Of a stretch of DNA of 58,711 nucleotides, positions 44,063 to 52,665 are shown piece after piece. The position numbers and the translations under genes were made by a program. Position 1 is the first letter of the stretch. Each line of letters begins with the position of its first letter. The notes beneath the pieces are model-generated. The model did no database searches, had not been told where the DNA came from, and saw only the letters and a list, made by a program, of their open reading frames with translations. The stretch is from assembly GCF_004362395.1 (NCBI RefSeq), contig NZ_SNWE01000024.1, positions 1 to 58,711 of the forward strand, in the 5' to 3' direction. Source of the stretch: Salegentibacter sp. 24 (GTDB lineage: Bacteria > Bacteroidota > Bacteroidia > Flavobacteriales > Flavobacteriaceae).

Positions 44063-44725
44063 ATGAAACTAGATAAGAATTTTAATTTTATATTTAGAAC
44101 TATAGGTCTTGCTAAGAAAACAGGATTTATTCTGATAGCTGGTGGATTACTGGTCGCCTGTAATGATGGGGATAAGAAAGCGGAGGATTCAGAGATAGAT
44201 ATAGAACCCTTAGAAGTTGAGCAGGATACAATGTCTAATTATTCTTATGAGGCTAATGCTATGGCAGATTACCTTACGTATATTAGCGGTGATGATGAAT
44301 ACGCAGAAATGCAGGAAGAAATTGATCCTACTATAGCTTTGCAGAAATTTGCAGCGGCTATTTCCGAGAGACGTCAGGTATATGGATTAGAAACTAGTCA
44401 AGAACTTGAAGCTATGGAAGATAGTTTAAGTAATACTTCGGAGAACTTAAATAGGCAATTGCAAATTACGGTGGCTTCTTTGAAAGATCTCCAGGAAAAT
44501 TTTTATGAAGAACTTTCTGAAGAAGTAGATGAATTAAAAAATGAACTTCAAGAAATAGATATGAAATCAGCGGATGCTGATAAAGAAATTCGTTCTTTCT
44601 TTATTAAGACCGCCAATGTTATGAAGAAAATGGATGCCCCCTCAGCAGATGCAATGTTGAGCACATATCCAAGAGCGATAGATAGTGTATACTATGAGGA
44701 AGTATCCGATAGCCTTGATAGGTAA
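44063..44725 (+). CDS. Predicted lipoprotein with helical coiled-coil body
   Basis: A 220-residue protein with an unusually long basic N-terminus (about 20 residues) before a hydrophobic segment TGFILIAGGLLVAC, whose C33 fits a lipobox. The mature part is acidic (EDSEIDIEPLEVEQDT) and strongly helical with heptad-like Leu repeats (LNRQLQITVASLKDLQENFY). No domain is recognised. It is flanked by a 163-base upstream gap and a terminator. Function unknown. Confidence 0.7.
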   Translation: MKLDKNFNFIFRTIGLAKKTGFILIAGGLLVACNDGDKKAEDSEIDIEPLEVEQDTMSNYSYEANAMADYLTYISGDDEYAEMQEEIDPTIALQKFAAAISERRQVYGLETSQELEAMEDSLSNTSENLNRQLQITVASLKDLQENFYEELSEEVDELKNELQEIDMKSADADKEIRSFFIKTANVMKKMDAPSADAMLSTYPRAIDSVYYEEVSDSLDR

Positions 44726-44753
44726 TAAAAAAATTATATGGTAAGCAGTATCT

Positions 44754-44784
44754 AAAGAGCTGTCCTTTTGGGCGGTTCTTTTTT
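44754..44784 (+). terminator. Intrinsic terminator
   Basis: AAAGAGCTGTC can pair with GGCGGTTCTTT (several G-U pairs), followed by a T tract, 29 bases after the stop codon of the lipoprotein gene. Confidence 0.55.
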
Positions 44785-44821
44785 GGTTCATATTGATTTA
44801 AATATCATTTACAGCTAATAG

Positions 44822-45556
44822 ATGAAAGACAATTTTTCTTTTGAATCATCCTCATATGCAAAATTTAGACCCCATTATCCAGGGGATCTATTTAAGTACC
44901 TTAAGGAGAATTTAAATTGCACCGAACATGCATGGGACTGCGGAACTGGGAATGGTCAGGTGGCAGGAGAACTCGCAAAATTCTTTAAAGAAGTAAAAGC
45001 AACCGATATTAGCAAGCAGCAATTAAATAATGCCGTACACAAATCTAATATTGATTATTCTTTACAGCCGGCGGAAAAAACAAACTTTCCAAGTAATTAT
45101 TTTGATATTATTACTGTAGCGCAAGCCATTCACTGGTTCAATTTTGATGCTTTTTATAAGGAAGCAAAACGAGTATTAAAAACCAGCGGAATTATTGCCA
45201 TAATCGGATATTCCTTGTTTAAAAGCAATTCTGAAACCGATGAGGTTATCCATAAATTTTATAATGAGATCATTGGTACTTACTGGGATAAAGAACGCAG
45301 GTATTTAGATGAAAAATATCAGACAATTCCTTTTGCCTTTCAGGAAATTGAAAGTCCTGAGTTTTTCCAGGAATATCAATGGACACTTAATCAACTCATT
45401 GGATATTTAAAAACTTGGAGTGCTGTTAAACATTTCGAGAAAGCAAATGGGCAGAACCCAGTGGATCTTATTACAAATGAGCTAAAAGTAACTTTTGGTT
45501 CAGTAAATAAGGTAATTTTTCCAATCCTTTTTAGATTTGGAAAATTAACCAATTAA
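44822..45556 (+). CDS. Class I SAM-dependent methyltransferase
   Basis: A 244-residue methyltransferase of the SAM-MT fold. Motif I AWDCGTGNGQVAGELAKFF binds SAM; TDISKQQLNNA and FDIITVAQAIHWFNFDAFYK follow; the fold ends near residue 130 with the RVLKTSGIIAIIGYS strand. The pattern resembles the trans-aconitate or bioC-like branch, and HWFNFDAFYKEAKRVLK is shared with that group. The substrate is unknown. It appears to be a single gene. Confidence 0.88.
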   Translation: MKDNFSFESSSYAKFRPHYPGDLFKYLKENLNCTEHAWDCGTGNGQVAGELAKFFKEVKATDISKQQLNNAVHKSNIDYSLQPAEKTNFPSNYFDIITVAQAIHWFNFDAFYKEAKRVLKTSGIIAIIGYSLFKSNSETDEVIHKFYNEIIGTYWDKERRYLDEKYQTIPFAFQEIESPEFFQEYQWTLNQLIGYLKTWSAVKHFEKANGQNPVDLITNELKVTFGSVNKVIFPILFRFGKLTN

Positions 45557-45626
45557 TTACCTGGCATAAAATATGATTGTTCTGGGTTCGTTATAAATTA
45601 ATAATAGCCGATTAAAATAATTGATA

Positions 45627-46820
45627 ATGAATAAAATAGCTTTTGTTTTCTTGTTTATTACGGGAATATTTTTTCAGAATTCTTTGGCCCAAGGTTTCGC
45701 TGAGGACCAATCAGTTACGCAACAAGTACTTCAGGAACTCAACAGAGAGCGCCGTTTGCTAAGTCAGAATCTGGAATACAGAATAAAAGAAATAGATTCA
45801 AAAATTAGTAACCTTGATGAAAGTATTCAAAATACCAATTCTTCTGCGGAAAAAGTAGAAAAACTATTAGAACGAGTGAAATTTCTAGAGGAGCGCCAAG
45901 AAGAAATTGATAAAAATACCATCAGTGTTTACAAATATAATTACAGTTCTGCGGTACTAAATTTAGCATCGATGGAACGTGAAATTAAGCCCCTCAACCT
46001 ATTCAACGCCTCCCGGGAATTTTATGCCACTCTTGATCAGGTTAGTAATCCTATGCATTATGAAGGTTATCAGGAGTGGTTTGGTGAATTTAGAAAGTTT
46101 GTGGAGGAAGAAAAGAAAAATGATGCACGGCTTTCTGCTTTAAGTCATATTTTGGATGTTACCGGAGATCTTGCAAAGGGGACTCCCTTTACGGGAATGT
46201 TCGCTGGTACCGTTTTTGACGGAATTGGCAGTTTTATTAATTCTCTGGGATGGGGCGATAAAAAGCTTAAACAGCAAAGTACCGAAATGCTGAAACTAAC
46301 CACAACTGTAGCGCAATTTACACATGATAAGGATCTTATTGAGACAGAATGGGAATCCATTAATAAAAACTTGGATGAACTAAAGGAGTTACAGGAGCAG
46401 GCGATGCATGAAAATTTGGTGAAAATATTAAGAATAGATCCTGAGGAATTTGATCGAAATTTCACCAACGAAACTGATGCTAAAAAACGTACCCAGTATA
46501 TTCTGGATATTTCCAAAATAGCCGAGAATAAAATAGCTGAAGAAAAAGCGAAAAATCCCGAGAATTGGAAACAGGACTATCATGACCAGATGATCGCAGT
46601 ACAGAACCTGAAAATTCGATTTGGAACAATTACTTTTAGAATTCTGGAGAACCTCAAAAAATACGATTCGCTTATTAAGAAATATGAAGATGATGAGTAT
46701 CTAAAAACTAAAATCGCTGATTTAAAAAGTAAATTAAATGTCGTGCGGAATAGTTTTGAATCTACTTTTAATCCGCAGGAATATATAAAGGCTTCTAACG
46801 AAATGTATGTGGTAGAGTAG
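45627..46820 (+). CDS. Exported helical protein of unknown function
   Basis: A 397-residue protein with a signal peptide (IAFVFLFITGIFFQNSLAQG). Most of it is helical and charged with heptad repeats: IDSKISNLDESIQNTNS, EKVEKLLERVKFLEERQEEI and IETEWESINKNLDELKELQE. In the middle a Gly-rich hydrophobic segment (GTPFTGMFAGTVFDGIGSFI, about residues 192-211) is bracketed by the coiled coils. No family is recognised. The start is the ATG at 45627; an upstream TTG is in frame. No operon partner is evident. Confidence 0.75.
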   Translation: MNKIAFVFLFITGIFFQNSLAQGFAEDQSVTQQVLQELNRERRLLSQNLEYRIKEIDSKISNLDESIQNTNSSAEKVEKLLERVKFLEERQEEIDKNTISVYKYNYSSAVLNLASMEREIKPLNLFNASREFYATLDQVSNPMHYEGYQEWFGEFRKFVEEEKKNDARLSALSHILDVTGDLAKGTPFTGMFAGTVFDGIGSFINSLGWGDKKLKQQSTEMLKLTTTVAQFTHDKDLIETEWESINKNLDELKELQEQAMHENLVKILRIDPEEFDRNFTNETDAKKRTQYILDISKIAENKIAEEKAKNPENWKQDYHDQMIAVQNLKIRFGTITFRILENLKKYDSLIKKYEDDEYLKTKIADLKSKLNVVRNSFESTFNPQEYIKASNEMYVVE

Positions 46821-46903
46821 CTCCCATACTAGAAAAATGCTAGATTTAAGATTTTAAATTATTTAAATTCAGAACATGTTAAATCCAGAGCCAAATTGTT
46901 TTG

Positions 46904-46945
46904 GCCTAAACAGGAAATTTAGATTGTTTTAGTTAGGCTTTTTTT
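46904..46945 (+). terminator. Possible intrinsic terminator after the helical exported protein
   Basis: GCCTAA (46904-46909) can pair with TTAGGC (46933-46938), then T7. The 23-base loop makes it weak. Confidence 0.35.
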
Positions 46946-47882
46946 AATGTTTTATTTGAGGTAGGAGCTTTTCTATCCGCTCTCTTGCCTGTTCGTATTG
47001 AGCTGGTAGTTTTAGACTGGTTCCCAGATCTTCTAAATTCTCGTCTCTTGTAAAGCCTGGATTATCAGTGGCAATTTCAAATAAAACTCCTCCTGGTTCT
47101 CTAAAGTAAAGAGAGAAGAAATAATCTCGGTCAATTTTTTCAGTGATTTGTAAACCTTTTTGAACAATCTTTTCCCGGAAATTCATTTGGATTTCTTCAT
47201 TTTTAACTCGGAATGCTATATGATGATTGGTACCACCGGCGTTAATACCACGCGCTGCACTAGAATCTTCATGAATATCTATAATTGCTGCATTTTTTAC
47301 CGCATTGGTTTTATATCGATAAAATTCACCAGCTTTCTCTTCGAGTTCATAGTCAAATAGTTCGGTTAAAATACTCGCTGTAGGCCCGACATTATAAAGT
47401 GTAAGGGTTACGCTATGAAAACCTTTTAGAGCTACGTCCTTTTTTATTTCTTCAGTTTCCCACGCCTCACGATCGTCTTGATGGTTAGGCACTACTAATT
47501 TTAAATTAAGCCCGTCTGGATCACGAAATGGTAAAAATTGTTCTCCAAATTGCTCTCTAATTTTACCAAATTCTACGCCGTGGCTTTCAAAACGTTTTTG
47601 CCAAAAATCCAGGCTCCCTTTTGGAACAGAATAACCGATTTCAGTGGCCATACCTGCTCCGTTTTTTCCTTGCTTAACCCTTTGCCAGGGAAAAAAGGTA
47701 AGAATGCTTCCCGGTGTTCCTGTTTTATCACCGAAATAGAAATGATAGGTTTGCGGATCATCAAAATTTACTGTTTTTTTTACCATCCGTAATCCCAAAA
47801 CTTTGGTGTAAAAATCGTAATTGCGTTGTGCATCTCCGGCGATTGCAGTGATATGGTGTAAACCAAGTATTTTATCTTCCAT
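46944..47882 (-). CDS. Ring-cleaving dioxygenase of the glyoxalase superfamily (MhqO-like)
   Basis: A 312-residue protein with two VOC (glyoxalase/bleomycin-resistance) modules. N-terminal: LGLHHITAIAGDAQRNYDFY and FYTKVLGLRMVKKTVNFDDP; C-terminal: LKGFHSVTLTLYNVGPTASI and LFEIATDNPGFTRDE with a metal-ligand Glu. The pattern, including GLHHITAI at the start, is that of PcpA/MhqO-type hydroquinone dioxygenases. It should open aromatic rings or act on methylhydroquinone. MhqD-type and pirin genes lie 25 kb upstream. It is monocistronic here. Confidence 0.9.
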   Translation of the reverse strand: MEDKILGLHHITAIAGDAQRNYDFYTKVLGLRMVKKTVNFDDPQTYHFYFGDKTGTPGSILTFFPWQRVKQGKNGAGMATEIGYSVPKGSLDFWQKRFESHGVEFGKIREQFGEQFLPFRDPDGLNLKLVVPNHQDDREAWETEEIKKDVALKGFHSVTLTLYNVGPTASILTELFDYELEEKAGEFYRYKTNAVKNAAIIDIHEDSSAARGINAGGTNHHIAFRVKNEEIQMNFREKIVQKGLQITEKIDRDYFFSLYFREPGGVLFEIATDNPGFTRDENLEDLGTSLKLPAQYEQARERIEKLLPQIKH

Positions 47883-48063
47883 AGCTTTTTAATACAATTA
47901 AGTAAAAAGCAAGTGCATTTCGGTTAAAATAATTGTAAAACTAAGGTTAGTGAGAATTTAAATAATCATCTCAACCGTAATTCTAATTCGAAACTCACTT
48001 GCGGGATATAAAATTAAAGATTTTATAGGAAATTTTTGGATAGAAAATATCCAATTGAAAGAT

Positions 48064-48387
48064 TTAAAGATGTTTGCGTAACCTTTTTACGATATTATAC
48101 GTATTCAAATCTGAATAAGTGCCAAAAGCATTTACTAATATGCCTTTGATTTTATGATTAAGGGAGGAGATAGCGTATACTATCATTTCATCCCCTGGAT
48201 CTGTCATTCCTTCAAAACGGTAAATCTCATCAATCTCAAACTCTTCAGGAGAAAGTTCTAATGAACGTTGGGTAGCTACAATTTTATCCTTTTCGGGCTC
48301 CAATTTAAAATCGGTAGTATAACCGCGCACAGCCAAACCGTTTATAGCCTGACTCACTGTTTCGTAATCGTGTCTTTCTACCAACAT
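48064..48387 (-). CDS. Conserved Bacteroidota protein of about 107 residues
   Basis: A soluble 107-residue protein with a conserved core: YETVSQAINGLAVRGYTTDF, EFEIDEIYRFEGMTDPGDEM, IVYAISSLNHKIKGILVNAF and GTYSD. I recall this family in many flavobacteria, sometimes labelled phosphoribosylpyrophosphate synthetase. None of the PRPP synthetase motifs (PRPP loop DLH or DDMI) is present, so that label has no support here. Function unknown. The gene is 85 bases downstream of the DUF302 gene on the same strand. Confidence 0.8.
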   Translation of the reverse strand: MLVERHDYETVSQAINGLAVRGYTTDFKLEPEKDKIVATQRSLELSPEEFEIDEIYRFEGMTDPGDEMIVYAISSLNHKIKGILVNAFGTYSDLNTYNIVKRLRKHL

Positions 48388-48472
48388 AATTTCCTATAAA
48401 TCTACCAGTGAAATTACTTAATTTATTGGAGTAAAGCAACTGGTAATCAGTTTATTATTGTGCTTTAAATTT

Positions 48473-48865
48473 TTAGCTTAAGGAAGCTATAATTTTTTTT
48501 AATTTTTGCTGGACTTCCCTGGCGATTCCTTCTAAATCCTCACTTTTGGCTGCTTGCATAGAAGCTATCGGGTCTACAGCTGAAACCTCAATTGAGCCAT
48601 TGTCATTTTCTTCGACAATAACGTTACAGGGCAGTAAAACACCAATTTTATCTTCACTTTTAAGTGCTTTATGGGCAAATTCCGGATTGCAGGCGCCAAG
48701 AATTTTATACTTTTTAAAATCTACATCTATTTTCTTCTTCAAGGTTTCTTTTACATCGATTTCCGTCAGCACACCAAAACCTTCTTCTTTTAAAGCGGCT
48801 GTAACCTTTTCTATCGCCTTATCAAAATTCTTTTCCTTTAAAATAGTATTGAAATAGTAGCTCAT
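48473..48865 (-). CDS. DUF302 domain-containing protein
   Basis: A 130-residue DUF302 protein. The motif order is YYFNTILKEKNFDKAIEKVT, LKEEGFGVLTEIDVKETLKK, YKILGACNPEFAHKAL and IGVLLPCNVIVEENDNGSIE. DUF302 proteins are small alpha-beta proteins of unknown role, frequently near thiol or metal-stress genes. The two Cys (GACNPEF and LPCNVI) are conserved positions of the family. No signal peptide. Confidence 0.9.
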   Translation of the reverse strand: MSYYFNTILKEKNFDKAIEKVTAALKEEGFGVLTEIDVKETLKKKIDVDFKKYKILGACNPEFAHKALKSEDKIGVLLPCNVIVEENDNGSIEVSAVDPIASMQAAKSEDLEGIAREVQQKLKKIIASLS

Positions 48866-49073
48866 AACTTAATTTTTATCAGTTTATTTTACTCTTAATT
48901 TACAAAGAATACCAAGTAAAATGATTGAAATCTAGGTTTAAATTTTTCTTAAATATTCAGTATTGAATTAGTCCTTGGAATTGGGGTCATTTAATATTGA
49001 TTATTATTGGAGCGGCTATGGAAATTATTTTTAAACTCAAGCTTCTTCAACTTCAGGAAAAAATAAAAAAGCT

Positions 49074-49101
49074 TACTTTTGTGATAGAACTTCTACTTTT
49101 G
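49074..49101 (+). promoter_or_regulatory. Two TACTTTTG boxes upstream of pyrR
   Basis: Identical TACTTTTG elements at 49074-49081 and 49094-49101, both exact TAnnTTTG matches. The first is 30 bases before the ATG and the second 10, so the first is the better promoter; neither has a clear TTG at -33. Confidence 0.4.
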
Positions 49102-49111
49102 TAATTAAACT

Positions 49112-49651
49112 ATGGGCCAAAGAATATTACTAAATGCTGTTGAAATAAATATTATTCTTCATCGTCTTGCCTGCCAACTAGTTGAAAATCATACCGATTT
49201 TAAGAATACCGTAATTATTGGAATTCAGCCACGCGGTGTTTTTCTTGCGCATAGAATTATTAAAATACTTAGAGAAGAATATAACATCACAGATCTAAAT
49301 TACGGCCATCTGGATATCACTTTTTACCGTGACGATTTTAGGAGAAGTGACAAACCCCTAGAAGCCAATAAAACCAAAATTGATTTTATAGTAGAAGATA
49401 AAAAAGTGGTTTTTATAGATGATGTTCTTTATACTGGAAGAAGTATTAGAGCCGCATTAACTGCGGTACAATCATTTGGTAGGCCTGCAGAAATTGAATT
49501 ATTGAGTTTTATAGATAGGAGATTTAGCCGTCATTTACCTATTCAACCAGATTATAATGGAAGGCAGGTAGATGCGATTAACGAAGAAAAAGTAATAGTA
49601 AACTGGAAAGAAAATGATGGAGAAGACGTGGTTTATCTGGTTTCTAAATAA
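49112..49651 (+). CDS. pyrR: Bifunctional pyr operon regulator/uracil phosphoribosyltransferase
   Basis: A 179-residue phosphoribosyltransferase-fold protein. The PRPP-binding loop is VVFIDDVLYTGRSIRAALTA and the family markers GIQPRGVFLAHRI, YGHLDITFYRDDFR and LLSFIDRRFSRHLPI are present. In Firmicutes PyrR binds the pyr mRNA leader to attenuate transcription and has weak UPRTase activity; in Bacteroidota an RNA role is unproven. It stands nine bases before pyrB, so pyrimidine control is the likely role. Confidence 0.93.
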   Translation: MGQRILLNAVEINIILHRLACQLVENHTDFKNTVIIGIQPRGVFLAHRIIKILREEYNITDLNYGHLDITFYRDDFRRSDKPLEANKTKIDFIVEDKKVVFIDDVLYTGRSIRAALTAVQSFGRPAEIELLSFIDRRFSRHLPIQPDYNGRQVDAINEEKVIVNWKENDGEDVVYLVSK

Positions 49652-49659
49652 TTAAGTAT

Positions 49660-50589
49660 ATGAGCGAATTAAGTGTAAATCACTTACTGGGAATTAAATA
49701 TCTTACCAAAGAAGATATTCAGCTTATTTTTAAAACCGCCGATCATTTTAAGGAAGTGATTAACAGACCAATTAAAAAAGTCCCTTCGCTTCGAGACATT
49801 ACCATTGCTAATCTATTTTTTGAAAATTCCACAAGGACCCGGCTTTCTTTTGAACTTGCTGAAAAACGTTTAAGTGCCGATGTAGTTAATTTTTCGGCTG
49901 CATCTTCATCAGTGAAAAAGGGTGAAACGCTAATAGATACCGTAAACAATATCTTATCGATGAAAGTAGATATGGTGGTTATGCGGCATCCAAATCCCGG
50001 GGCTGGGATCTTTCTTTCAAGAAACGTAGAAGCCAGTATTATTAATGCGGGAGATGGTGCTCACGAGCACCCAACACAAGCACTTTTAGATACTTACTCT
50101 ATACGTGAACGTTTAGGAGAAGTATCCGGAAAAAAGGTCGTTATTGTGGGAGATATCCTTCACAGCAGAGTAGCCTTGTCAAATATTTTCGCACTAAAAC
50201 TTCAGGGAGCTGAGGTAAAGGTTTGTGGTCCTAAAACGCTTTTACCAAAACATATTGAATCTTTGGGAGTAAAGGTAGAAACCGATCTTAAAAAAGCTTT
50301 GGAATGGTGTGATGTGGCCAATATGCTAAGAGTTCAAAACGAGCGAATGGATATTAGCTATTTTCCTAGTACCCGCGAATATGCCCAACAGTTCCAGGTA
50401 AATAAAAAAATGCTGGAAAGCTTGAATAAAGAAATCGTAATTATGCATCCCGGCCCAATTAATCGCGGAGTTGAAATTACAAGTGATGTTGCTGATGCAG
50501 AAAATGCAATTATTTTGGACCAGGTACAAAATGGGGTTGCCGTTCGAATGGCTGTGATTTATTTACTAGCTTCGAAGATAAACCGCTAG
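49660..50589 (+). CDS. pyrB: Aspartate carbamoyltransferase catalytic chain
   Basis: A 309-residue enzyme that joins carbamoyl phosphate and aspartate in the first step unique to pyrimidine synthesis. Carbamoyl-phosphate binding loop FFENSTRTRLSFELAEKRL, the GDGAHEHPTQALLDTY aspartate loop, MRHPNPGAG and MHPGPINRGVEI are intact. Length is standard. No pyrI regulatory chain is in the window, so it is probably unregulated by CTP or controlled by PyrR. It is co-transcribed with pyrR. Confidence 0.96.
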   Translation: MSELSVNHLLGIKYLTKEDIQLIFKTADHFKEVINRPIKKVPSLRDITIANLFFENSTRTRLSFELAEKRLSADVVNFSAASSSVKKGETLIDTVNNILSMKVDMVVMRHPNPGAGIFLSRNVEASIINAGDGAHEHPTQALLDTYSIRERLGEVSGKKVVIVGDILHSRVALSNIFALKLQGAEVKVCGPKTLLPKHIESLGVKVETDLKKALEWCDVANMLRVQNERMDISYFPSTREYAQQFQVNKKMLESLNKEIVIMHPGPINRGVEITSDVADAENAIILDQVQNGVAVRMAVIYLLASKINR

Positions 50590-50633
50590 AAAAACTTTTA
50601 GTTACCTAAGTTCAAATTTTAAAGAATTACGCT

Positions 50634-50966
50634 ATGAAGATTTCCGAAAAAGAAAATTATATTTTAATAGAGCCTCTGGAAGCTCCCGTGGTAAATTTTG
50701 TATCCTCCCTTACGCGGAGGCATTCCGAATTTAACAATAAGAATATTATGGTTAGCCTTTTGGCATACCATAGTCTTCAAAAAGAGGAAGTGATGGGATT
50801 TTTAGAGATATCAAAAGCTCACCAACAAAATAATAAATCGATTGTATTGGTAAGCAATGCAATTTCTATAGATGAATTACCTGAAGAGATTGTTGTAGTT
50901 CCTTCTTTAAAAGAAGCTGAAGATTTAATTCAAATGGACGAAATTCAAAGAGATTTGGGCCTTTAA
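50634..50966 (+). CDS. STAS-like small protein upstream of rnz
   Basis: A 110-residue protein. The second half resembles STAS-domain anti-sigma factor antagonists: KSIVLVSNAISIDELPEEIV, then VVPSLKEAEDLIQMDEIQRDLG. The N-terminal half contains VSLLAYHSLQKEEVMGFLEI. A Ser at the usual phosphorylation position cannot be placed with confidence. It sits ten bases before rnz and 44 after pyrB, suggesting a shared transcript. Role unknown. Confidence 0.75.
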   Translation: MKISEKENYILIEPLEAPVVNFVSSLTRRHSEFNNKNIMVSLLAYHSLQKEEVMGFLEISKAHQQNNKSIVLVSNAISIDELPEEIVVVPSLKEAEDLIQMDEIQRDLGL

Positions 50967-50976
50967 TTAATTGAAA

Positions 50977-51885
50977 ATGAAGCTTACTATCCTTGGTTGT
51001 TACGCCGCTACTCCCCGTAGTTTTACTAATCCCACATCCCAGGTGCTGGAAATAAACAACCAATTGTTTTTGATTGATTGTGGTGAAGGGACACAAGTGC
51101 AATTAAGACGAAATAAGATTAAATTTTCTAAAATAAAACACATCTTTATTTCTCATCTCCATGGGGATCACTCCTACGGTCTTGTAGGACTTATTTCAAC
51201 TTTCAGGTTGCTGAATCGTGAAACCGAACTGCATGTTTATGGTCCAAAGGGAATTAAGGAAATCATTACCCTTCAACTAAAACTTTCTAATTCGTGGACC
51301 AATTATCCACTTTATTTTCATGAATTAGAGAGTAAAGAACCAGAGCTTATTTATGAAGATGAGAAAGTAAGTGTTGAGACCATTCCTTTAATCCATAGAA
51401 TCTATACCAATGGTTTTCTATTTAAAGAAAAACCGGGAGACCGCAAATTACTTATAAATAAAGCGGTTGAGTATAAAATTGATGTTTCCCTTTATAGAAG
51501 CATGAAGAAGGGAAAAGATGTGACTTCAGAAACCGGGGAACTTGTTCCTAATCATCTTGTAACTGCAGATCCTCCTACACCTAAAAGTTACGCTTATTGC
51601 AGCGACACAGCCTTTAATCAGAAAATGATTCCGCAAATAAGTGGAGCAACTGTTTTGTACCACGAATCAACTTTTCTTGAAGACAAATCTGATTTGGCTT
51701 ATCCTACAAAACATAGTACGGCGAAACAAGCTGCACAAATAGCCAAAGAGGCAGGTGTTAAGAAGCTTATTCTAGGCCACTATTCTACCCGATATAACGA
51801 TATAAATTTATTTAGAGAAGAGGCTGCCACCATATTTTCTGAAGTAGATTTAGCCGATGACGGTAAGGTTTTTATCTTTGAATAG
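50977..51885 (+). CDS. rnz: Ribonuclease Z
   Basis: A 302-residue metallo-beta-lactamase-fold endonuclease that trims the 3' ends of tRNA precursors. The metal site is HIFISHLHGDHSYGL (H60, H62, D64, H65) with further His/Asp residues in PLIHRIYTNGF, AYCSDTAFN and ILGHYSTRY. LGCYAATPRSFTNPTSQVLE is the N-terminal signature. Start is the ATG of MKLTILGCY; a TTG two codons earlier is in frame. Confidence 0.94.
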   Translation: MKLTILGCYAATPRSFTNPTSQVLEINNQLFLIDCGEGTQVQLRRNKIKFSKIKHIFISHLHGDHSYGLVGLISTFRLLNRETELHVYGPKGIKEIITLQLKLSNSWTNYPLYFHELESKEPELIYEDEKVSVETIPLIHRIYTNGFLFKEKPGDRKLLINKAVEYKIDVSLYRSMKKGKDVTSETGELVPNHLVTADPPTPKSYAYCSDTAFNQKMIPQISGATVLYHESTFLEDKSDLAYPTKHSTAKQAAQIAKEAGVKKLILGHYSTRYNDINLFREEAATIFSEVDLADDGKVFIFE

Positions 51886-52065
51886 CACTTTTCTTTATTT
51901 TTTCTTACATATCAACTTCTCGTAGATTTAATTTTAATGCTTTTTAGTAGGTTTAATCTTACATAAACTGTTAAAATACAAATAAAACCGATAAAATGCA
52001 TTTTAACATATGCTTTTAGTCGATAAAAAGTGTACTTTTATCTTCCTTGTTTAACATGATCAACC

Positions 52066-52572
52066 ATGAGAAAAAGTACACTTAGATTTATTATGCTTGT
52101 TTTGCTTACTGTTACAACGGTTTCTTGTGCGAAAGAAAGCATTGAAGAAGAAGTAAATTCGTACAACCATATTGCTGAGGAGAAAATCAATTTCGATTAT
52201 TCGGAAATTGAAAGTAGTATTCTCGATTTGGTAAATGAACACCGCGAAAGTTTAGGACTTTCATCTCTTAAGCCTATAGCTGAAATTTCAGTTGAAGCGG
52301 AATCTCACAATTATTACATGCTAGAAATTGGAAAAGTTAGCCACGATAATTTTGGAATTCGTTACGAAAATTTAGTAAAAACTGTTGGGGCAAAAGCGGT
52401 AAGTGAAAATGTAGGATATGGTTATAGGACTGCAGAAGCTGTAGTGAACGCTTGGTTAAACAGTGATGGACATAGAAAGAATATTGAAGGAAATCATTCT
52501 CATTTTGGAGTTTCAGTTGTTGATGATGAAGAAGGCAGGAACTATTTTACCAATATTTTTATAAGAAGATAA
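52066..52572 (+). CDS. CAP domain-containing lipoprotein (SCP/PR1 family)
   Basis: A 168-residue lipoprotein (lipobox TVSC, Cys at 21) with a CAP domain over about residues 48-168: ILDLVNEHRESLGLSSLKPI, EAESHNYYMLEIGKVSHDNF, ENVGYGYRTAEAVVNAWLNS and DGHRKNIEGNHSHFGVSVV. The His and Glu of the CAP cavity are recognisable. Related bacterial proteins are secreted and of unclear function. A good terminator follows, then the second intron fragment. Confidence 0.92.
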   Translation: MRKSTLRFIMLVLLTVTTVSCAKESIEEEVNSYNHIAEEKINFDYSEIESSILDLVNEHRESLGLSSLKPIAEISVEAESHNYYMLEIGKVSHDNFGIRYENLVKTVGAKAVSENVGYGYRTAEAVVNAWLNSDGHRKNIEGNHSHFGVSVVDDEEGRNYFTNIFIRR

Positions 52573-52597
52573 CTATTGTTTTTATAGATTTACACAT

Positions 52598-52628
52598 AAA
52601 GGTTCAGTAAAACGCTGAGCCTTTTTTG
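52598..52628 (+). terminator. Intrinsic terminator after the CAP gene
   Basis: AGGTTCAG (52600-52607) pairs with CTGAGCCT (52615-52622, one G-U) then TTTTT. Confidence 0.8.
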
Positions 52629-52665
52629 TTGTGGGGGCACGCCCCGCTTGGCTTATCAATTGATT

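Noticed and set aside
48064-48387. Function as phosphoribosylpyrophosphate synthetase
   Set aside because: The protein is too short and has no PRPP-synthetase motif.
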